A DNA stretch of 64,000 nt from Paludibaculum fermentans (GTDB lineage: Bacteria; Acidobacteriota; Terriglobia; Bryobacterales; Bryobacteraceae), in contig NZ_CP063849.1 of assembly GCF_015277775.1 (NCBI RefSeq), positions 8,509,501-8,573,500 of the forward strand, in the 5' to 3' direction. The notes below the pieces were generated by a model. That model searched no databases and had not been told where the DNA came from. It saw only the letters and a program-made list of their open reading frames with translations. Positions 34,384 through 43,786 of this stretch are shown piece by piece (within the stretch, counting starts at the first letter, position 1; every line of letters starts with the position of its first letter). Position numbers and translations under genes: made by a program.

Positions 34384-34647
34384 ATGTCTGCGATTCGCCT
34401 TGGCGACGATATTGACGATTACTGCGTCAAGTGCAAAAGGATGACCAATCACTCCATCCTTTCGCTGGTCGATTCAGAACCTGCGAAAGTTCGTTGCCGC
34501 ACGTGCTATAACGAGGGGCCGTACCGCAGAGGAGAGATTCCTCCGTCGAAGAAAGACCTGAAGAAGGCCGCTCTTTTCAACGAAGTACTCAGCGCAATTC
34601 CAGGCGCCACCCCGGAAGCCGAGGACAAGGACAAGAAGCCCAAATAA
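34384..34647 (+). CDS. small zinc-ribbon protein
   Basis: The 87-residue protein has two zinc knuckles, C14-x2-C17 (YCVKCKRMTNH) and C38-x2-C41 (VRCRTCYNEG), and a charged, Lys-rich C-terminus ending in KDKKPK. This zinc ribbon is short and basic and may bind nucleic acid or protein; function is unknown. AGGAGG six bases before ATG 34384 decides the start. It lies between the divergent HlyD gene and a convergent permease. Confidence 0.83.
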   Translation: MSAIRLGDDIDDYCVKCKRMTNHSILSLVDSEPAKVRCRTCYNEGPYRRGEIPPSKKDLKKAALFNEVLSAIPGATPEAEDKDKKPK

Positions 34648-34672
34648 CGGGTCGGGCCTGAAACTACGAAAC

Positions 34673-36910
34673 CTAACTGCCGGAATCGACCGGCGGGTTT
34701 CGCATTTCGTTCTTCAGTTCGTCTACCAATTCATCCCTCCTCGGGGAGTCCAGTTCACTCTCCAGCCGGCGCAGGGCCGCTCCCACGACGTCGCGGTGGT
34801 GCAGGTTTGAGCCGAAGCCTTCCCTCGAAGTCAGCCGCAGCCAGATCTCGTGCAGGCGGTCGACATCTTCCGGCCAGAGCCGGGGTGGATGGGGGCCCAG
34901 GTTGACGTAAGTGGACTGCCGGTCCTGCGCGATGATCTCCAGTGAGAAGGGATGCCGCGGTTCCGGTAACTGCTCCCAGGCCAAGCCGATGCGGCGTGCC
35001 AGTTCCTCGCTGGCCATGGTGTGGGATACGCCTGTGACGAGCCTTGACGCCTTTAGGTTCTGGGCCGCCTGGACCATGGCGACAAACGGGTCGGTCGCCG
35101 GCACTACCAGCAGGTCGACGGGCTTGCCTTCCTTCTCGGCCAGGGTCACCACGCGGGAGAAGAGCTCCTGTTCGTAGGAGCTGAAGATCTGGTCCTCGGC
35201 CAGGCCATACTCACCTGCTCCGGTGGAGATGGGGCGAACCGTGGCCACAACGATGTCGTGCCGGCGCAGGTTGGTCTTCTCCAGGACGCGCCGCAGGTGC
35301 TCCATGTTGTACGGGTCGCGGACCGCGACCAGCACGCAGCCAGGACGCGCGTGCATGCTCGTGGTGCCGATTTGAGGCTGGTGATCGAGGTTGAACTCCT
35401 CCAGCCCCTTGACGTCCTTGGACTGGCGCCGTTTCGCGTTCAGGTATTCACTCAGGGTGAAGATGATGAACAGGACGATGGTGAAGCTGACACCGTAGAT
35501 GGTGGCGATCTTCTTGGTGAACAGGTTGGCGATGGCGACCAGGAAGAGGGCCATCGTGGTAACGCCCAGGCCGATTGGGATCTCCAACTTGCCGAAGTGC
35601 AGGTTGAAGGGCATCTTGTATTCCTGGTCGTGCCGCTGGAAGCGGAGCGCGAGCACGCCCATCCCCTTCAGGGCAAAGCTCCAAACCACGCCGAAGGCAT
35701 AGGCTTCCCCCAGCAGGTAGACATCGCCGCGCGAGAAGACGATGGTCGCCAACTGGGCGATGGTGATCATGGCCACGATGCGCGAGGTGGTGCCGTAGGT
35801 CTTGTGAGGTTTGCGGAACCAAGGGACCAGCACGCCGTCCTCGGCCACACGGTTCAGCACGCCGTTGGCGCCGATGATCGAAGTATTCACCGCGCCGGAC
35901 AGGATGAGCGCGCCGACGATCACGACAAAGATGTGGAAGCAGAGCTTCAGGATCTCCGGCCCCGCCAAGCTCATCGCCAGGCCGCCGATGAGGTTGTCGT
36001 AGTAGTTCGAGCGCACGGCATCCGGGATGATCATGACGGCGAAGAGCGAGATCAGGCCGGTGGACATCAGCGCGTAGACGCACACGATGTTCGCCGTGAT
36101 CTTCAGATTCTTCATCTTCGGGTACGCGATTTCCCGGTAGATCTGGGCCAGCGTCTCAAAACCGCTCATGGCGAGCAGCGAGTGGCCGAAGGCGATCAGC
36201 ATGGCGGCCGCCCAGATGGTGGGCCACACGGTGCCGTGCAGCCAGCCCAGCGAATGGGGCTCGAAGGTGAGATTCTTCAGCGTCGGCGCGGGCGGGAGAT
36301 GAACGTTGTCCTGGAACAGCAGCGTGATGGGGCACCAGATCAACAGAATGACCACCATCACCGTGGTGATCTGCATGATGCGCAACGCTTTGCTGGAGGA
36401 CTCGTGGATGCCCTTGACGTTCTGCCACCAGAAGTAGATGGTGACCACCACGCCGAAGCAGGCGGAGAAGTAGTTCGGGTTGACCCTGACCGAGGAGTGG
36501 GCGAACTCCGATAGCTCGTTCAGCAGACGCCCCAGGTACTGCCCGGCGGATACTGATGATATTGGTCCGGTTAGGATGTAGTCGACGACCAGGGCGGAGA
36601 CCGAGAGCTTGGCCATGCGCGGCCCGATGGAGTCGCGTACGACTACGTACACGCCGCCGCGTACGAACATTCCGCAGCTTTCCATGTAGATGCTGCGTAC
36701 GGCGAAGCCAAAGAACATGACGCCGAGAACAAACCACGGTGCTGACTTGCCGATGGCCTGTTCTGTAATGCCGCCCACGTAGAACATGGTGGAGGCCAAG
36801 TCGCTGAGAACGATGGAGGCTCCACGCCAGAAGGAGATGAAGGACAGTGCTACGGTAGTGGCGACTACAACTTTGGTCGTTGCGCCCGGCCGGTCGAAAG
36901 TATCAGCCAT
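34673..36910 (-). CDS. APC-superfamily permease with C-terminal USP-like domain
   Basis: The 745-residue protein has about 12 membrane segments between residues 15 and 490. It keeps APC features such as YVVVRDSIGPRMAKLSVSALVVDY and SGAVNTSIIGANGVLNRVAEDGVLVPWF. The C-terminal 230 residues (GCVLVAVRDPYNMEHLRRVLEK, PVDLLVVPATDPFVAMVQAA) resemble a universal-stress-protein fold. The fusion may couple amino-acid or cation transport to nucleotide sensing; this is an inference. It starts 47 nt from the divergent CCA/poly(A) gene. Confidence 0.88.
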   Translation of the reverse strand: MADTFDRPGATTKVVVATTVALSFISFWRGASIVLSDLASTMFYVGGITEQAIGKSAPWFVLGVMFFGFAVRSIYMESCGMFVRGGVYVVVRDSIGPRMAKLSVSALVVDYILTGPISSVSAGQYLGRLLNELSEFAHSSVRVNPNYFSACFGVVVTIYFWWQNVKGIHESSSKALRIMQITTVMVVILLIWCPITLLFQDNVHLPPAPTLKNLTFEPHSLGWLHGTVWPTIWAAAMLIAFGHSLLAMSGFETLAQIYREIAYPKMKNLKITANIVCVYALMSTGLISLFAVMIIPDAVRSNYYDNLIGGLAMSLAGPEILKLCFHIFVVIVGALILSGAVNTSIIGANGVLNRVAEDGVLVPWFRKPHKTYGTTSRIVAMITIAQLATIVFSRGDVYLLGEAYAFGVVWSFALKGMGVLALRFQRHDQEYKMPFNLHFGKLEIPIGLGVTTMALFLVAIANLFTKKIATIYGVSFTIVLFIIFTLSEYLNAKRRQSKDVKGLEEFNLDHQPQIGTTSMHARPGCVLVAVRDPYNMEHLRRVLEKTNLRRHDIVVATVRPISTGAGEYGLAEDQIFSSYEQELFSRVVTLAEKEGKPVDLLVVPATDPFVAMVQAAQNLKASRLVTGVSHTMASEELARRIGLAWEQLPEPRHPFSLEIIAQDRQSTYVNLGPHPPRLWPEDVDRLHEIWLRLTSREGFGSNLHHRDVVGAALRRLESELDSPRRDELVDELKNEMRNPPVDSGS

Positions 36911-36957
36911 GGGTAATGAAATCGTGCCCTAGTGAACTATTCTACGATCAAACGGAC

Positions 36958-38280
36958 ATGTCCGACCTGTTGAACAGATTATCGGCGGAGGTGGCGACGC
37001 GACTACGAGGTGCGGGCCGTCAGGTCTACTACGTGGGTGGCAGCGTGCGGGACGAGCTACTTGGCGTCGAAGTACACGATCGCGATCTTACCACCGATGC
37101 CACTCCGGCTGAGTTGAAAATGCTCTTTCCCGGAGCCTTGGAGGTGGGTGCCCACTTCGGTGTGATGCTCATCCGCCGGGATGGTGTGGAAGTCCAGGTG
37201 GCTACCTTTCGGACAGAGAGCAGTTACCGGAACGGCCGGCATCCCGAAGAAGTACGGTTTGAGACGGACGTGGTGGCCGACCTGCGCCGGCGCGACTTCA
37301 CGATCAATGCGCTATTGCGGGATCCGTTCACCGGCGCGATCCTTGATCCGCTGGGTGGAATGGCCGATCTCCGGGCCGGCATCATTCGCGCCATCGGCAA
37401 TCCGGCCGAGCGGTTCCAGGAAGATCACCTGCGGATGCTGCGGGCCGTGCGCTTCGCGGCGCGCCTGGGCTTCGAAATCGAGGCCGGGACGATGGATGCC
37501 ATCCGCACGCTGGCTCCGCAGATCAACCGGATCTCCGCCGAGCGGATCCGCGACGAACTGGTAAGGATTCTCACCGAGGGCGGAGCCCGGCGCGGTTTCG
37601 AACTGCTGGATTCCAGCGGGCTGCTGCTGGAGATCCTGCCCGAGGTGTCGGCCATGAAAGGCGTCCAGCAACCACCTCAGTTCCATCCGGAAGGAGATGT
37701 CTGGATTCATACGCTCGGGTTGCTGGAACGCATGGGCACACCGCCGATCGAGTTGGCGCTGGGCTGTCTGCTGCACGATGTGGGCAAGCCGCCCACTCAG
37801 ACGTTTGAAGACCGCATCCGGTTCAACGGGCACGACCATGTAGGAGCGGGGATGACCCGCCGGATCCTGTCGCGGCTGCGCTTCCCTTCGGATGTGATTG
37901 AGGCGGTTGAGTCGATGGTGGACCAGCACATGAAGTTCAAGGACGCCGGACGGATGGGCGTGAGCGCATTCAAGCGGTTCGTCCGGCAGCCCGGGTTCGA
38001 TGAACTGCTGCAGTTGCACCGGTTGGACATCCTGGCCAGCGGAGGCGGGTTGCGCAGCTATGACGCGGTGAAGGACCGGTATGAGGCGCTGCCCGAGGAA
38101 CAACTGCGGCCGCCACCCCTGATTACGGGCCGCGATCTGATCGAACTGGGCTATCAGCCAGGTCCGGCGATGGGCACGATCCTGCGCAGCGTGGAGGAAC
38201 AGCAGTTGGAGGGTCAACTGCAGAGCAAGGAAGAGGCGATCGCCTACGTCAGACGAGTTTGGGCGCCAGCAGCCACTTGA
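36958..38280 (+). CDS. CCA tRNA nucleotidyltransferase / poly(A) polymerase family with HD domain
   Basis: The 440-residue protein has the class II nucleotidyltransferase head: YYVGGSVRDELLGVEVHDRDLTTDA (G-G-x-V-R-D and D-x-D), RRDFTINALL, and RFQEDHLRMLRAVRFAARLGF. An HD domain follows (GCLLHDVGKPPT). It adds CCA to tRNA 3' ends or A-tails to RNA; the two activities cannot be separated by eye. ATG 36958 fits the family start. The 3' end overlaps the antisense sixA gene by 32 nt. Confidence 0.92.
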   Translation: MSDLLNRLSAEVATRLRGAGRQVYYVGGSVRDELLGVEVHDRDLTTDATPAELKMLFPGALEVGAHFGVMLIRRDGVEVQVATFRTESSYRNGRHPEEVRFETDVVADLRRRDFTINALLRDPFTGAILDPLGGMADLRAGIIRAIGNPAERFQEDHLRMLRAVRFAARLGFEIEAGTMDAIRTLAPQINRISAERIRDELVRILTEGGARRGFELLDSSGLLLEILPEVSAMKGVQQPPQFHPEGDVWIHTLGLLERMGTPPIELALGCLLHDVGKPPTQTFEDRIRFNGHDHVGAGMTRRILSRLRFPSDVIEAVESMVDQHMKFKDAGRMGVSAFKRFVRQPGFDELLQLHRLDILASGGGLRSYDAVKDRYEALPEEQLRPPPLITGRDLIELGYQPGPAMGTILRSVEEQQLEGQLQSKEEAIAYVRRVWAPAAT

Positions 38281-38728
38281 GGACGCCGCGCGGCCTGGGT
38301 CCGGCACTCACCAGATCGATGCGTATCAAGGCGCCTTTTTTGTAGTCGATCTCGAGGGATGGGGCGCCCAGGAGGAACGCGGCCAGCCGCCCGCACAAGG
38401 GTTCGTGGGAGGCACACAGGATCTGGGCGTGATCGCGGTGCAGCCGCAGCTCTTCCCACGCAGCCAGTGGATCGGCATCCGGCGTAAGGGCCTGCGTCTG
38501 CAGGACATCCCCGGTGTAGTTGAGGGCCTTCACGGCGATCTCCGCCGTCTGCATGGCCCGTTTGTAGGGGCTGGTAAGAATCAGGGTGGGAGCAACGCCC
38601 GAAGCGAACGCTCGTTTCAGGGTGGCCTGCAGCTTTTTGCGGCCGTCCAGAGTGAGCGCACGATCGGCATCCCGCTGGCCTGCAGTGGGATCCTCAGCGA
38701 TCCCGTGGCGAAGGATGTAGATCTGCAT
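38249..38728 (-). CDS. sixA: phosphohistidine phosphatase SixA
   Basis: The 159-residue single-domain histidine phosphatase begins MQIYILRHGIAED with the catalytic RHG (H8). LTSPYKRAMQTAEI and CASHEPLCGRLAAFLLG supply the second Arg and His of the pocket. SixA removes phosphate from histidine phosphotransfer proteins, linked in Escherichia coli to ArcB and the nitrogen PTS. It overlaps the 3' end of the CCA/poly(A) gene on the opposite strand by 32 nt. Confidence 0.9.
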   Translation of the reverse strand: MQIYILRHGIAEDPTAGQRDADRALTLDGRKKLQATLKRAFASGVAPTLILTSPYKRAMQTAEIAVKALNYTGDVLQTQALTPDADPLAAWEELRLHRDHAQILCASHEPLCGRLAAFLLGAPSLEIDYKKGALIRIDLVSAGPRPRGVLKWLLAPKLV

Positions 38729-38773
38729 CGCGCTGTTCTGAATGTCATTGTGTCACACTGAGTTGCGTCGCAC

Positions 38774-39973
38774 ATGAAGCCGGATTTCCAGCGAATCGCA
38801 TACTGGTGCGCACTTGGGGCGGCCGCCTCCTGTGCCGTCTCGATTGCCGCGTGGCAGGTGCTGTTGGGCGTGTGCCTGGCGGCCATGCTTTTGGGCCGTT
38901 TGCCGTGGCGGGTGCCGCGTTACTGGCAGGCCCTGACGGTGTTCGCCGTCTGGACCCTGCTGTCGCTGGCGCTGAGCGACGCTCCGCGGTCCGGCATGCC
39001 GCAGGTGAAGAAGTTCTACGCCTGGCTGACCTTGTTTGCCGTCCTTTCCGCCTTGCGGAAGGCGCGGGACGTCTACTGGCTGGCTGTGGCCTGGCTGGCC
39101 GGGGGGACGCTTTCGGCGATCGACGGACTGCGGCAGTTCGGGCTGAAGTGGTCGAAGGCGGCGGCGGCCGGCAAGGACTTCTACAGCTCTTATGTGGCTG
39201 ACCGCATCACCGGGTTCAACAGCCATTGGATGACCTTCAGCGGGCAGATGATGATCGTCCTGCTGCTGTGCCTGGCGCTGTGGTTTTGGGGCCGTCCCGA
39301 GAAACGGCTGCGATGGGCCTTCGCCGTGTGCCTGCCGTTGGTTGCATTGGCCTTGGTGCTGGCCTTCACTCGAGGCATGTGGATCGCCACGGGTGTAGGG
39401 GCGCTCTACCTGCTGTGGTGCTGGAAGCGGTGGACGGTGGCCCTCGTGCCGGTGCTGGCACTGGCGGCGTTCCTGCTGGGGCCGGCCGCGTTGAAGGATC
39501 GTGTGATGTCGCTGGTGAAGCCACATGGCCAGATGGACTCCAACGACCACCGGGTGTATGTGTTCCGGACCGGGCTGGAGATGATCAAGGCGCATCCCTG
39601 GTTTGGCTTGGGTCCGCAGCGGGTAGGGCCTCATTTCCGGGAATACATTCCGGCTGACTTGCCCAAGACGCTGCCCGACGGCTACTACGAGCACCTGCAC
39701 AACATCTACATCCACTTCGCCGCCGAGCGCGGGTTGCCCGCGATGTTCGCGGTTATCTTCTTTTTCGCCGCCACCTTGTGGGACTGGCTGCGCCAGCTGG
39801 GCCGCGGTGCGGGGGAGGCGGAATGGGTGTTGCGCGGCGGCGTAGCCATCCTGATTGGTGTCCTGGTGGCCGGTTGCTTCGAGTACAACCTGGGCGATAG
39901 CGAGATCCTCGGCATGACCCTGGCGGCGGTCGGCGCGGTGAGCGGGGTGGCCCGGTCGTCGTCGAATTCCTGA
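38774..39973 (+). CDS. O-antigen ligase/polymerase family membrane protein
   Basis: The 399-residue protein has about 10-12 hydrophobic segments and the Wzy_C-like loop. The periplasmic loop at about 255-300 contains SNDHRVYVFRTGLEMIKAHPWFGLGP and LHNIYIHFAAERGLP, typical of O-antigen ligases, in which R and H residues act on undecaprenyl-linked glycans. It may join or polymerise the glycan made by the glycosyltransferase run 5 kb away, though the two are not contiguous. The next gene, lhgO, follows 41 nt downstream and is functionally unrelated. Confidence 0.87.
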   Translation: MKPDFQRIAYWCALGAAASCAVSIAAWQVLLGVCLAAMLLGRLPWRVPRYWQALTVFAVWTLLSLALSDAPRSGMPQVKKFYAWLTLFAVLSALRKARDVYWLAVAWLAGGTLSAIDGLRQFGLKWSKAAAAGKDFYSSYVADRITGFNSHWMTFSGQMMIVLLLCLALWFWGRPEKRLRWAFAVCLPLVALALVLAFTRGMWIATGVGALYLLWCWKRWTVALVPVLALAAFLLGPAALKDRVMSLVKPHGQMDSNDHRVYVFRTGLEMIKAHPWFGLGPQRVGPHFREYIPADLPKTLPDGYYEHLHNIYIHFAAERGLPAMFAVIFFFAATLWDWLRQLGRGAGEAEWVLRGGVAILIGVLVAGCFEYNLGDSEILGMTLAAVGAVSGVARSSSNS

Positions 39974-40014
39974 CAACGGTATCCTGATCAATAGGGGACA
40001 ACCCCAAGGAATTC

Positions 40015-41223
40015 ATGTCAGAGCCTCATATTCTTGTGATCGGCGGCGGAGCGGTGGGCCTGGCCTCGGCTGTCCGCATCCTGCAACGGATGCCGGACGC
40101 CCAGCTGACCCTGCTGGAGAAAGAAGAGGGCGTCGGCCGTCACCAGACCGGCAATAACTCAGGCGTCATGCACTGCGGCCTGGCCTACCGGCCCGGCACC
40201 GCCAAGGCGCGGCTGGCCGTGCGCGGCATCCGCCAGTTGACTGAGTATTGCCAGGAGAAGTCGATCCGGCACGACGTCTGCGGCAAGCTGGTGGTGGCTT
40301 CGAAACAGGAGCAGATTCCGCGGCTGCACAACCTGCTGGAGCGGGGCACGGCCAACGGCCTGCGCGGCCTGGAGATTCTGGATCCGCCGCGCATGCGCGA
40401 ACTGGAGCCGCACGTCGGCGGGCTGGCCGGGTTGCGGGTGCCGGAAGAAGGAATCGTCGACTACCCGCTGGTGTGCGAGACGCTGGCGGCCGACATCCAG
40501 GCGCGCGGCGGCTCAGTCGAATGCGGCGCCGGTGTGCGCGGATTGACGTATCGGGGCGGGGAATGGATCGCGCAAACCGGCCGCGGCGAGTTCAAGGGCG
40601 GCTACATCGTCAGTTGCGCCGGGTTGCAGGCGGATCGCGTGGCGAAGCTGGCCGGTGAGCGGCCTGAAGTGAAGATTGTGCCCTTTCGCGGCGACTACTA
40701 TAAGCTCAAGCCGGAGAAGGAGTACCTGGTCCGCAACCTGATCTATCCGGTGGCGGATCCGGCGTTCCCGTTCCTGGGTGTGCACTTTACGCGCATGATT
40801 GCGGGCGGGATCGAGGCCGGGCCGAATGCCGTTCTCTCGCTGAAGCGCGAGGGTTATACCCGGACTTCGTTTGACCTGCGCGATGCGGCGGACGCCCTGT
40901 CGTTCATCGGCCTGTGGCGCTTCCTGGGTAAGCACTTCCGGATGTGCACGGCCGAGGTGCGCCGGTCGTTCAGCAAACAGCTCTTCTGCGCTTCGCTGCA
41001 AACACTGGTGCCGGAAGTTCAGCCGGACGATCTGGTGGAGGCGGGCGCCGGGGTCCGGGCGCAAGCCATGAAGCCGGAGGGATCACTGGTAGAGGACTTC
41101 GAGATCATCGCGCGGCAGAACGCGGTGCACGTGTTGAATGCCCCGAGCCCTGCCGCTACCGCCAGCCTGGCCATTGGCGAAGAGGTGGCCGACCGGTTGT
41201 GCACCGTGGTGCGCGGGGGATAG
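40015..41223 (+). CDS. lhgO: L-2-hydroxyglutarate oxidase
   Basis: The 402-residue FAD protein has the dinucleotide motif ILVIGGGAVGLASAVRIL, then KEEGVGRHQTGNNSGVMHCGLAYRPGTAKA, a strong LhgO signature. Later come YIVSCAGLQADRVA, VPFRGDYYKLKPEKEYLV and FPFLGVHFTR. It oxidises L-2-hydroxyglutarate to 2-oxoglutarate and feeds electrons to the quinone pool at the membrane. AAGGA precedes the ATG and a TATCCT lies further upstream. It ends 31 nt from the convergent flotillin gene. Confidence 0.93.
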   Translation: MSEPHILVIGGGAVGLASAVRILQRMPDAQLTLLEKEEGVGRHQTGNNSGVMHCGLAYRPGTAKARLAVRGIRQLTEYCQEKSIRHDVCGKLVVASKQEQIPRLHNLLERGTANGLRGLEILDPPRMRELEPHVGGLAGLRVPEEGIVDYPLVCETLAADIQARGGSVECGAGVRGLTYRGGEWIAQTGRGEFKGGYIVSCAGLQADRVAKLAGERPEVKIVPFRGDYYKLKPEKEYLVRNLIYPVADPAFPFLGVHFTRMIAGGIEAGPNAVLSLKREGYTRTSFDLRDAADALSFIGLWRFLGKHFRMCTAEVRRSFSKQLFCASLQTLVPEVQPDDLVEAGAGVRAQAMKPEGSLVEDFEIIARQNAVHVLNAPSPAATASLAIGEEVADRLCTVVRGG

Positions 41224-41254
41224 CCCGGGGAAGGGCCACCCCCCCTGCGATGGC

Positions 41255-43048
41255 TTAGCCCTTCTTCGCCAGTTGGCTGGCGAGCAGGGCGACCAAGGCC
41301 TCAGAGGCGGTGGCATTCGCGCCGCCGCCACCCACCAGGACATCCGGGGTCAAGCGGACGCCCTTGTCGGCCAGGGCCGTGAAGATCTGCAGCAGGCCGT
41401 AGTACTCACCCATCGCTTCGACACCCTTGCGGGCCGCCTCGGCGCGAGCAAGACCGACGGCCTGAATGGCCGTGGCTTCGTTGGAACCCTTAATGGCCAG
41501 GATCTCGGCTTCGGCCGTACCGCGGCGGCGGATGGCTTCGGCCTCGCCGTTGGCGCGGGTCGACATAGCAGTCGAATCGCCTTCGGCCTGGCGGATATTG
41601 GCCTGCGCCTTGCGCTGGGCGATGAGGATGTTCTGTTCTTCGTTCACGAGTTCGCGCTGCTTCTCGGCCAGCGCCTTCTCGGCCTCGAGGGTCTTGCGGG
41701 TCTCCTGGGCCAGGCGTTCGGCGTCGTAGGTCTTCTTCTGTTCCTCGGCGATCTTGCGTGCGATCAACGGCTCCATCAGGGACGGCGGCGGCGTGATGTC
41801 GCCGATGAGGCTATCCACGCTCTGCACGTCGTACTCGGAGATGGCGCGGCTGATGTGCTCGCGGGCCTCTTTCTGGCGATCGGAGCGGGCCGACAGGAAG
41901 TCGAGGACCGTATAGTTCTGGGCGCTGTTGCGGAAGTAGTTTCCGACCAGCGGCTCCAGCACCTGGTTGACGAGATTGCGGACGGAACCCACACGGCTGA
42001 TCACCCAGGGCGCTTTGGTGGCGCCGATGTTGATGATCTGGCTGACGTCGAGGTTGAAGGTGAAACCGTCACGCGAGCGCACGGTGATGGTGGAGAGCTT
42101 TTCGTCCAGTTTGTGCGCCTCGCTGCGGGCGTTGGCCCAGTTCAGCACGATGTTGGTGGTCGGCACCAGTTCGATGCGCAGACACTCCATGTTCAGCGGG
42201 TGCTTGCCGGGGTAGAGGGGTTCTGACCAGACGCCCTTGCCGCCACGGGGCACGATGTTGCCGTGCGTGAACGATTCGCCCGAGATGTCCTTTTCGTCGC
42301 TGCCGACGAAGCTGACCACGACGCCGACGTAGCCGATGGGGACCTCGAAGAGGTCAGCCAACTTCACATCGACAAACCAGGGATTCAGGTTGAACTGGCC
42401 GGCCATGATGATCTGTTCCTGCAGGCCGCGGTGGCCGCCGGCCTGGATGAACGCATCCGGGTCCTGGAAGTTCGCATGTCCTTCCACAATGGGGGCAGCC
42501 ATCTGCCCCTTGGGCATCGGCGCGCCGTCCATGACGGTGACGATCGCCACCTTGTCCGGAGGGATGTTGGTCAGGTCGCTCTTGAACACGTCGAACAGGA
42601 CGAGGTTGATGCGATACATGCCGGCTGTCAGCACGGCGGCTTGTTTGCCCTTCTGCCCGCCGTTGCGGAGGAAGGCTTCGGCGTCCTGGAAGTTGTCGCA
42701 GGAGACCTTGCGGGCGAGGATGCGGTCCATCGGGAGCAGATGGCCGTCCTTGGCCAGAACCATGCCGATCTTGCCGGATTCAATGGTAAGAATAGGGCGC
42801 TTGTCGATGCGGTACATCCAGGGCCAGTACCAGAAGTGGAGTCCAGGGGCGAGGGTGCGGGCCTGATAGCCGGCTTCGCCTTCCAGGGCAACGATGCGGC
42901 CCTGCGGCAGATCCTTCGAGCCGAACTTCTTCACGATGTGGCCGACCTGGTCTTCCCGGATCAGCACCCATCCGAGGAGAAACTTGCTGAGTACCACAAC
43001 GCTGACGATGATCAGCGCTGCCAAGAGATACGGAACATACGCGGACAT
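41255..43048 (-). CDS. large SPFH/flotillin-like membrane protein with internal duplication
   Basis: The 597-residue protein has one N-terminal membrane segment (about 6-28), an SPFH/band-7 region to about 430, and a long heptad-rich Glu/Ala/Lys coiled coil (about 435-545) typical of flotillins. It ends in a small Gly/Ala-rich tail. Residues about 93-154 and 166-228 are duplicated copies, each with NFQD-x2-AF and ending with F-D/V-V. Flotillins scaffold membrane microdomains. ATG 43048 has AAGGAG at good spacing; no NfeD partner gene is adjacent. The longer N-terminal reading is not supported. Confidence 0.9.
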   Translation of the reverse strand: MSAYVPYLLAALIIVSVVVLSKFLLGWVLIREDQVGHIVKKFGSKDLPQGRIVALEGEAGYQARTLAPGLHFWYWPWMYRIDKRPILTIESGKIGMVLAKDGHLLPMDRILARKVSCDNFQDAEAFLRNGGQKGKQAAVLTAGMYRINLVLFDVFKSDLTNIPPDKVAIVTVMDGAPMPKGQMAAPIVEGHANFQDPDAFIQAGGHRGLQEQIIMAGQFNLNPWFVDVKLADLFEVPIGYVGVVVSFVGSDEKDISGESFTHGNIVPRGGKGVWSEPLYPGKHPLNMECLRIELVPTTNIVLNWANARSEAHKLDEKLSTITVRSRDGFTFNLDVSQIINIGATKAPWVISRVGSVRNLVNQVLEPLVGNYFRNSAQNYTVLDFLSARSDRQKEAREHISRAISEYDVQSVDSLIGDITPPPSLMEPLIARKIAEEQKKTYDAERLAQETRKTLEAEKALAEKQRELVNEEQNILIAQRKAQANIRQAEGDSTAMSTRANGEAEAIRRRGTAEAEILAIKGSNEATAIQAVGLARAEAARKGVEAMGEYYGLLQIFTALADKGVRLTPDVLVGGGGANATASEALVALLASQLAKKG

Positions 43049-43259
43049 ACTAACTCCTTGTACAAACTGGACATCAAGACTCAATTGGGGTATTCCTTGC
43101 GCTACGCGGGCCGGACGGCTGCGTTCTATGGCAAGGTTTCGAGGTGGGTCATCTGCTAGGTGGACCAGCCTGTTGGGGCTGACCTCCATCAGCAATATAC
43201 TCCCAGATCGCCCTGTTTGTTCCCGAAATCGGACAGGAATCGGAAGGTAGGTGGGGCCG

Positions 43260-43667
43260 CTACTTTGCGCGCTGGAGGAAGGCGGCTACGGGCAGGACGA
43301 GGAAGCTGGCCACCCAGACGTAGAACGCGGGGAGTACGCGGACGATGGCGGTTTTCGTTACGCCGCCTTCATCTCCGGGCAGTTCCCGGCCCAGGTCGTT
43401 GAAGACGGTGCAGGCGGCGGCGACGGCGAGAAGGCAGGCGATGGCCGCGGGTACCGGCTTGCGCATCAGAGTGAAGGCCAAGCCTAGGAAATAGAGGGGA
43501 TTGGCGTACCAGCCCAGGACGCCAGCAAAGACTCCAGACCAGCCCACGGCCAGAGCTCGAAGACCCAGCATGATGTCGTCGGGCGTACCGCTTTTGCGAA
43601 AAGTGAGGGCAGGAAGACAACAAGCGATACCGTACAGGACCAGACTCACCAGTAAGCCGCTCTTCAT
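43260..43667 (-). CDS. small membrane protein
   Basis: The 135-residue protein has four hydrophobic segments, at about 3-20, 37-60, 65-82 and 110-130 (LVSLVLYGIACCLPALTF at the first). The start MKSGLLVSL was chosen because a -10-like TACAAT lies seven bases upstream and no Shine-Dalgarno exists, so the mRNA may be leaderless. Function is unknown. It is divergent from signal peptidase I. Confidence 0.65.
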   Translation of the reverse strand: MKSGLLVSLVLYGIACCLPALTFRKSGTPDDIMLGLRALAVGWSGVFAGVLGWYANPLYFLGLAFTLMRKPVPAAIACLLAVAAACTVFNDLGRELPGDEGGVTKTAIVRVLPAFYVWVASFLVLPVAAFLQRAK

Positions 43668-43674
43668 TTTGGGT

Positions 43675-43680
43675 ATTGTA
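43675..43680 (-). promoter_or_regulatory. -10-like element (CTACAAT core) for the small membrane protein
   Basis: TACAAT ends 7 nt before ATG 43667 on the minus strand. It shares CTACAAT with elements at 18879-18885 and 47833-47839. No clear -35 is visible. Confidence 0.3.
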
Positions 43681-43786
43681 GCCGAGAGGGCCGGTTGGCC
43701 GAGAGCGAAATGTACGCCTTGGTCCAGGAACAGGGCGTCGGTGTGTTGCGTATCGACAAGCAGCACTGAAAGGACTACCGTACCTG

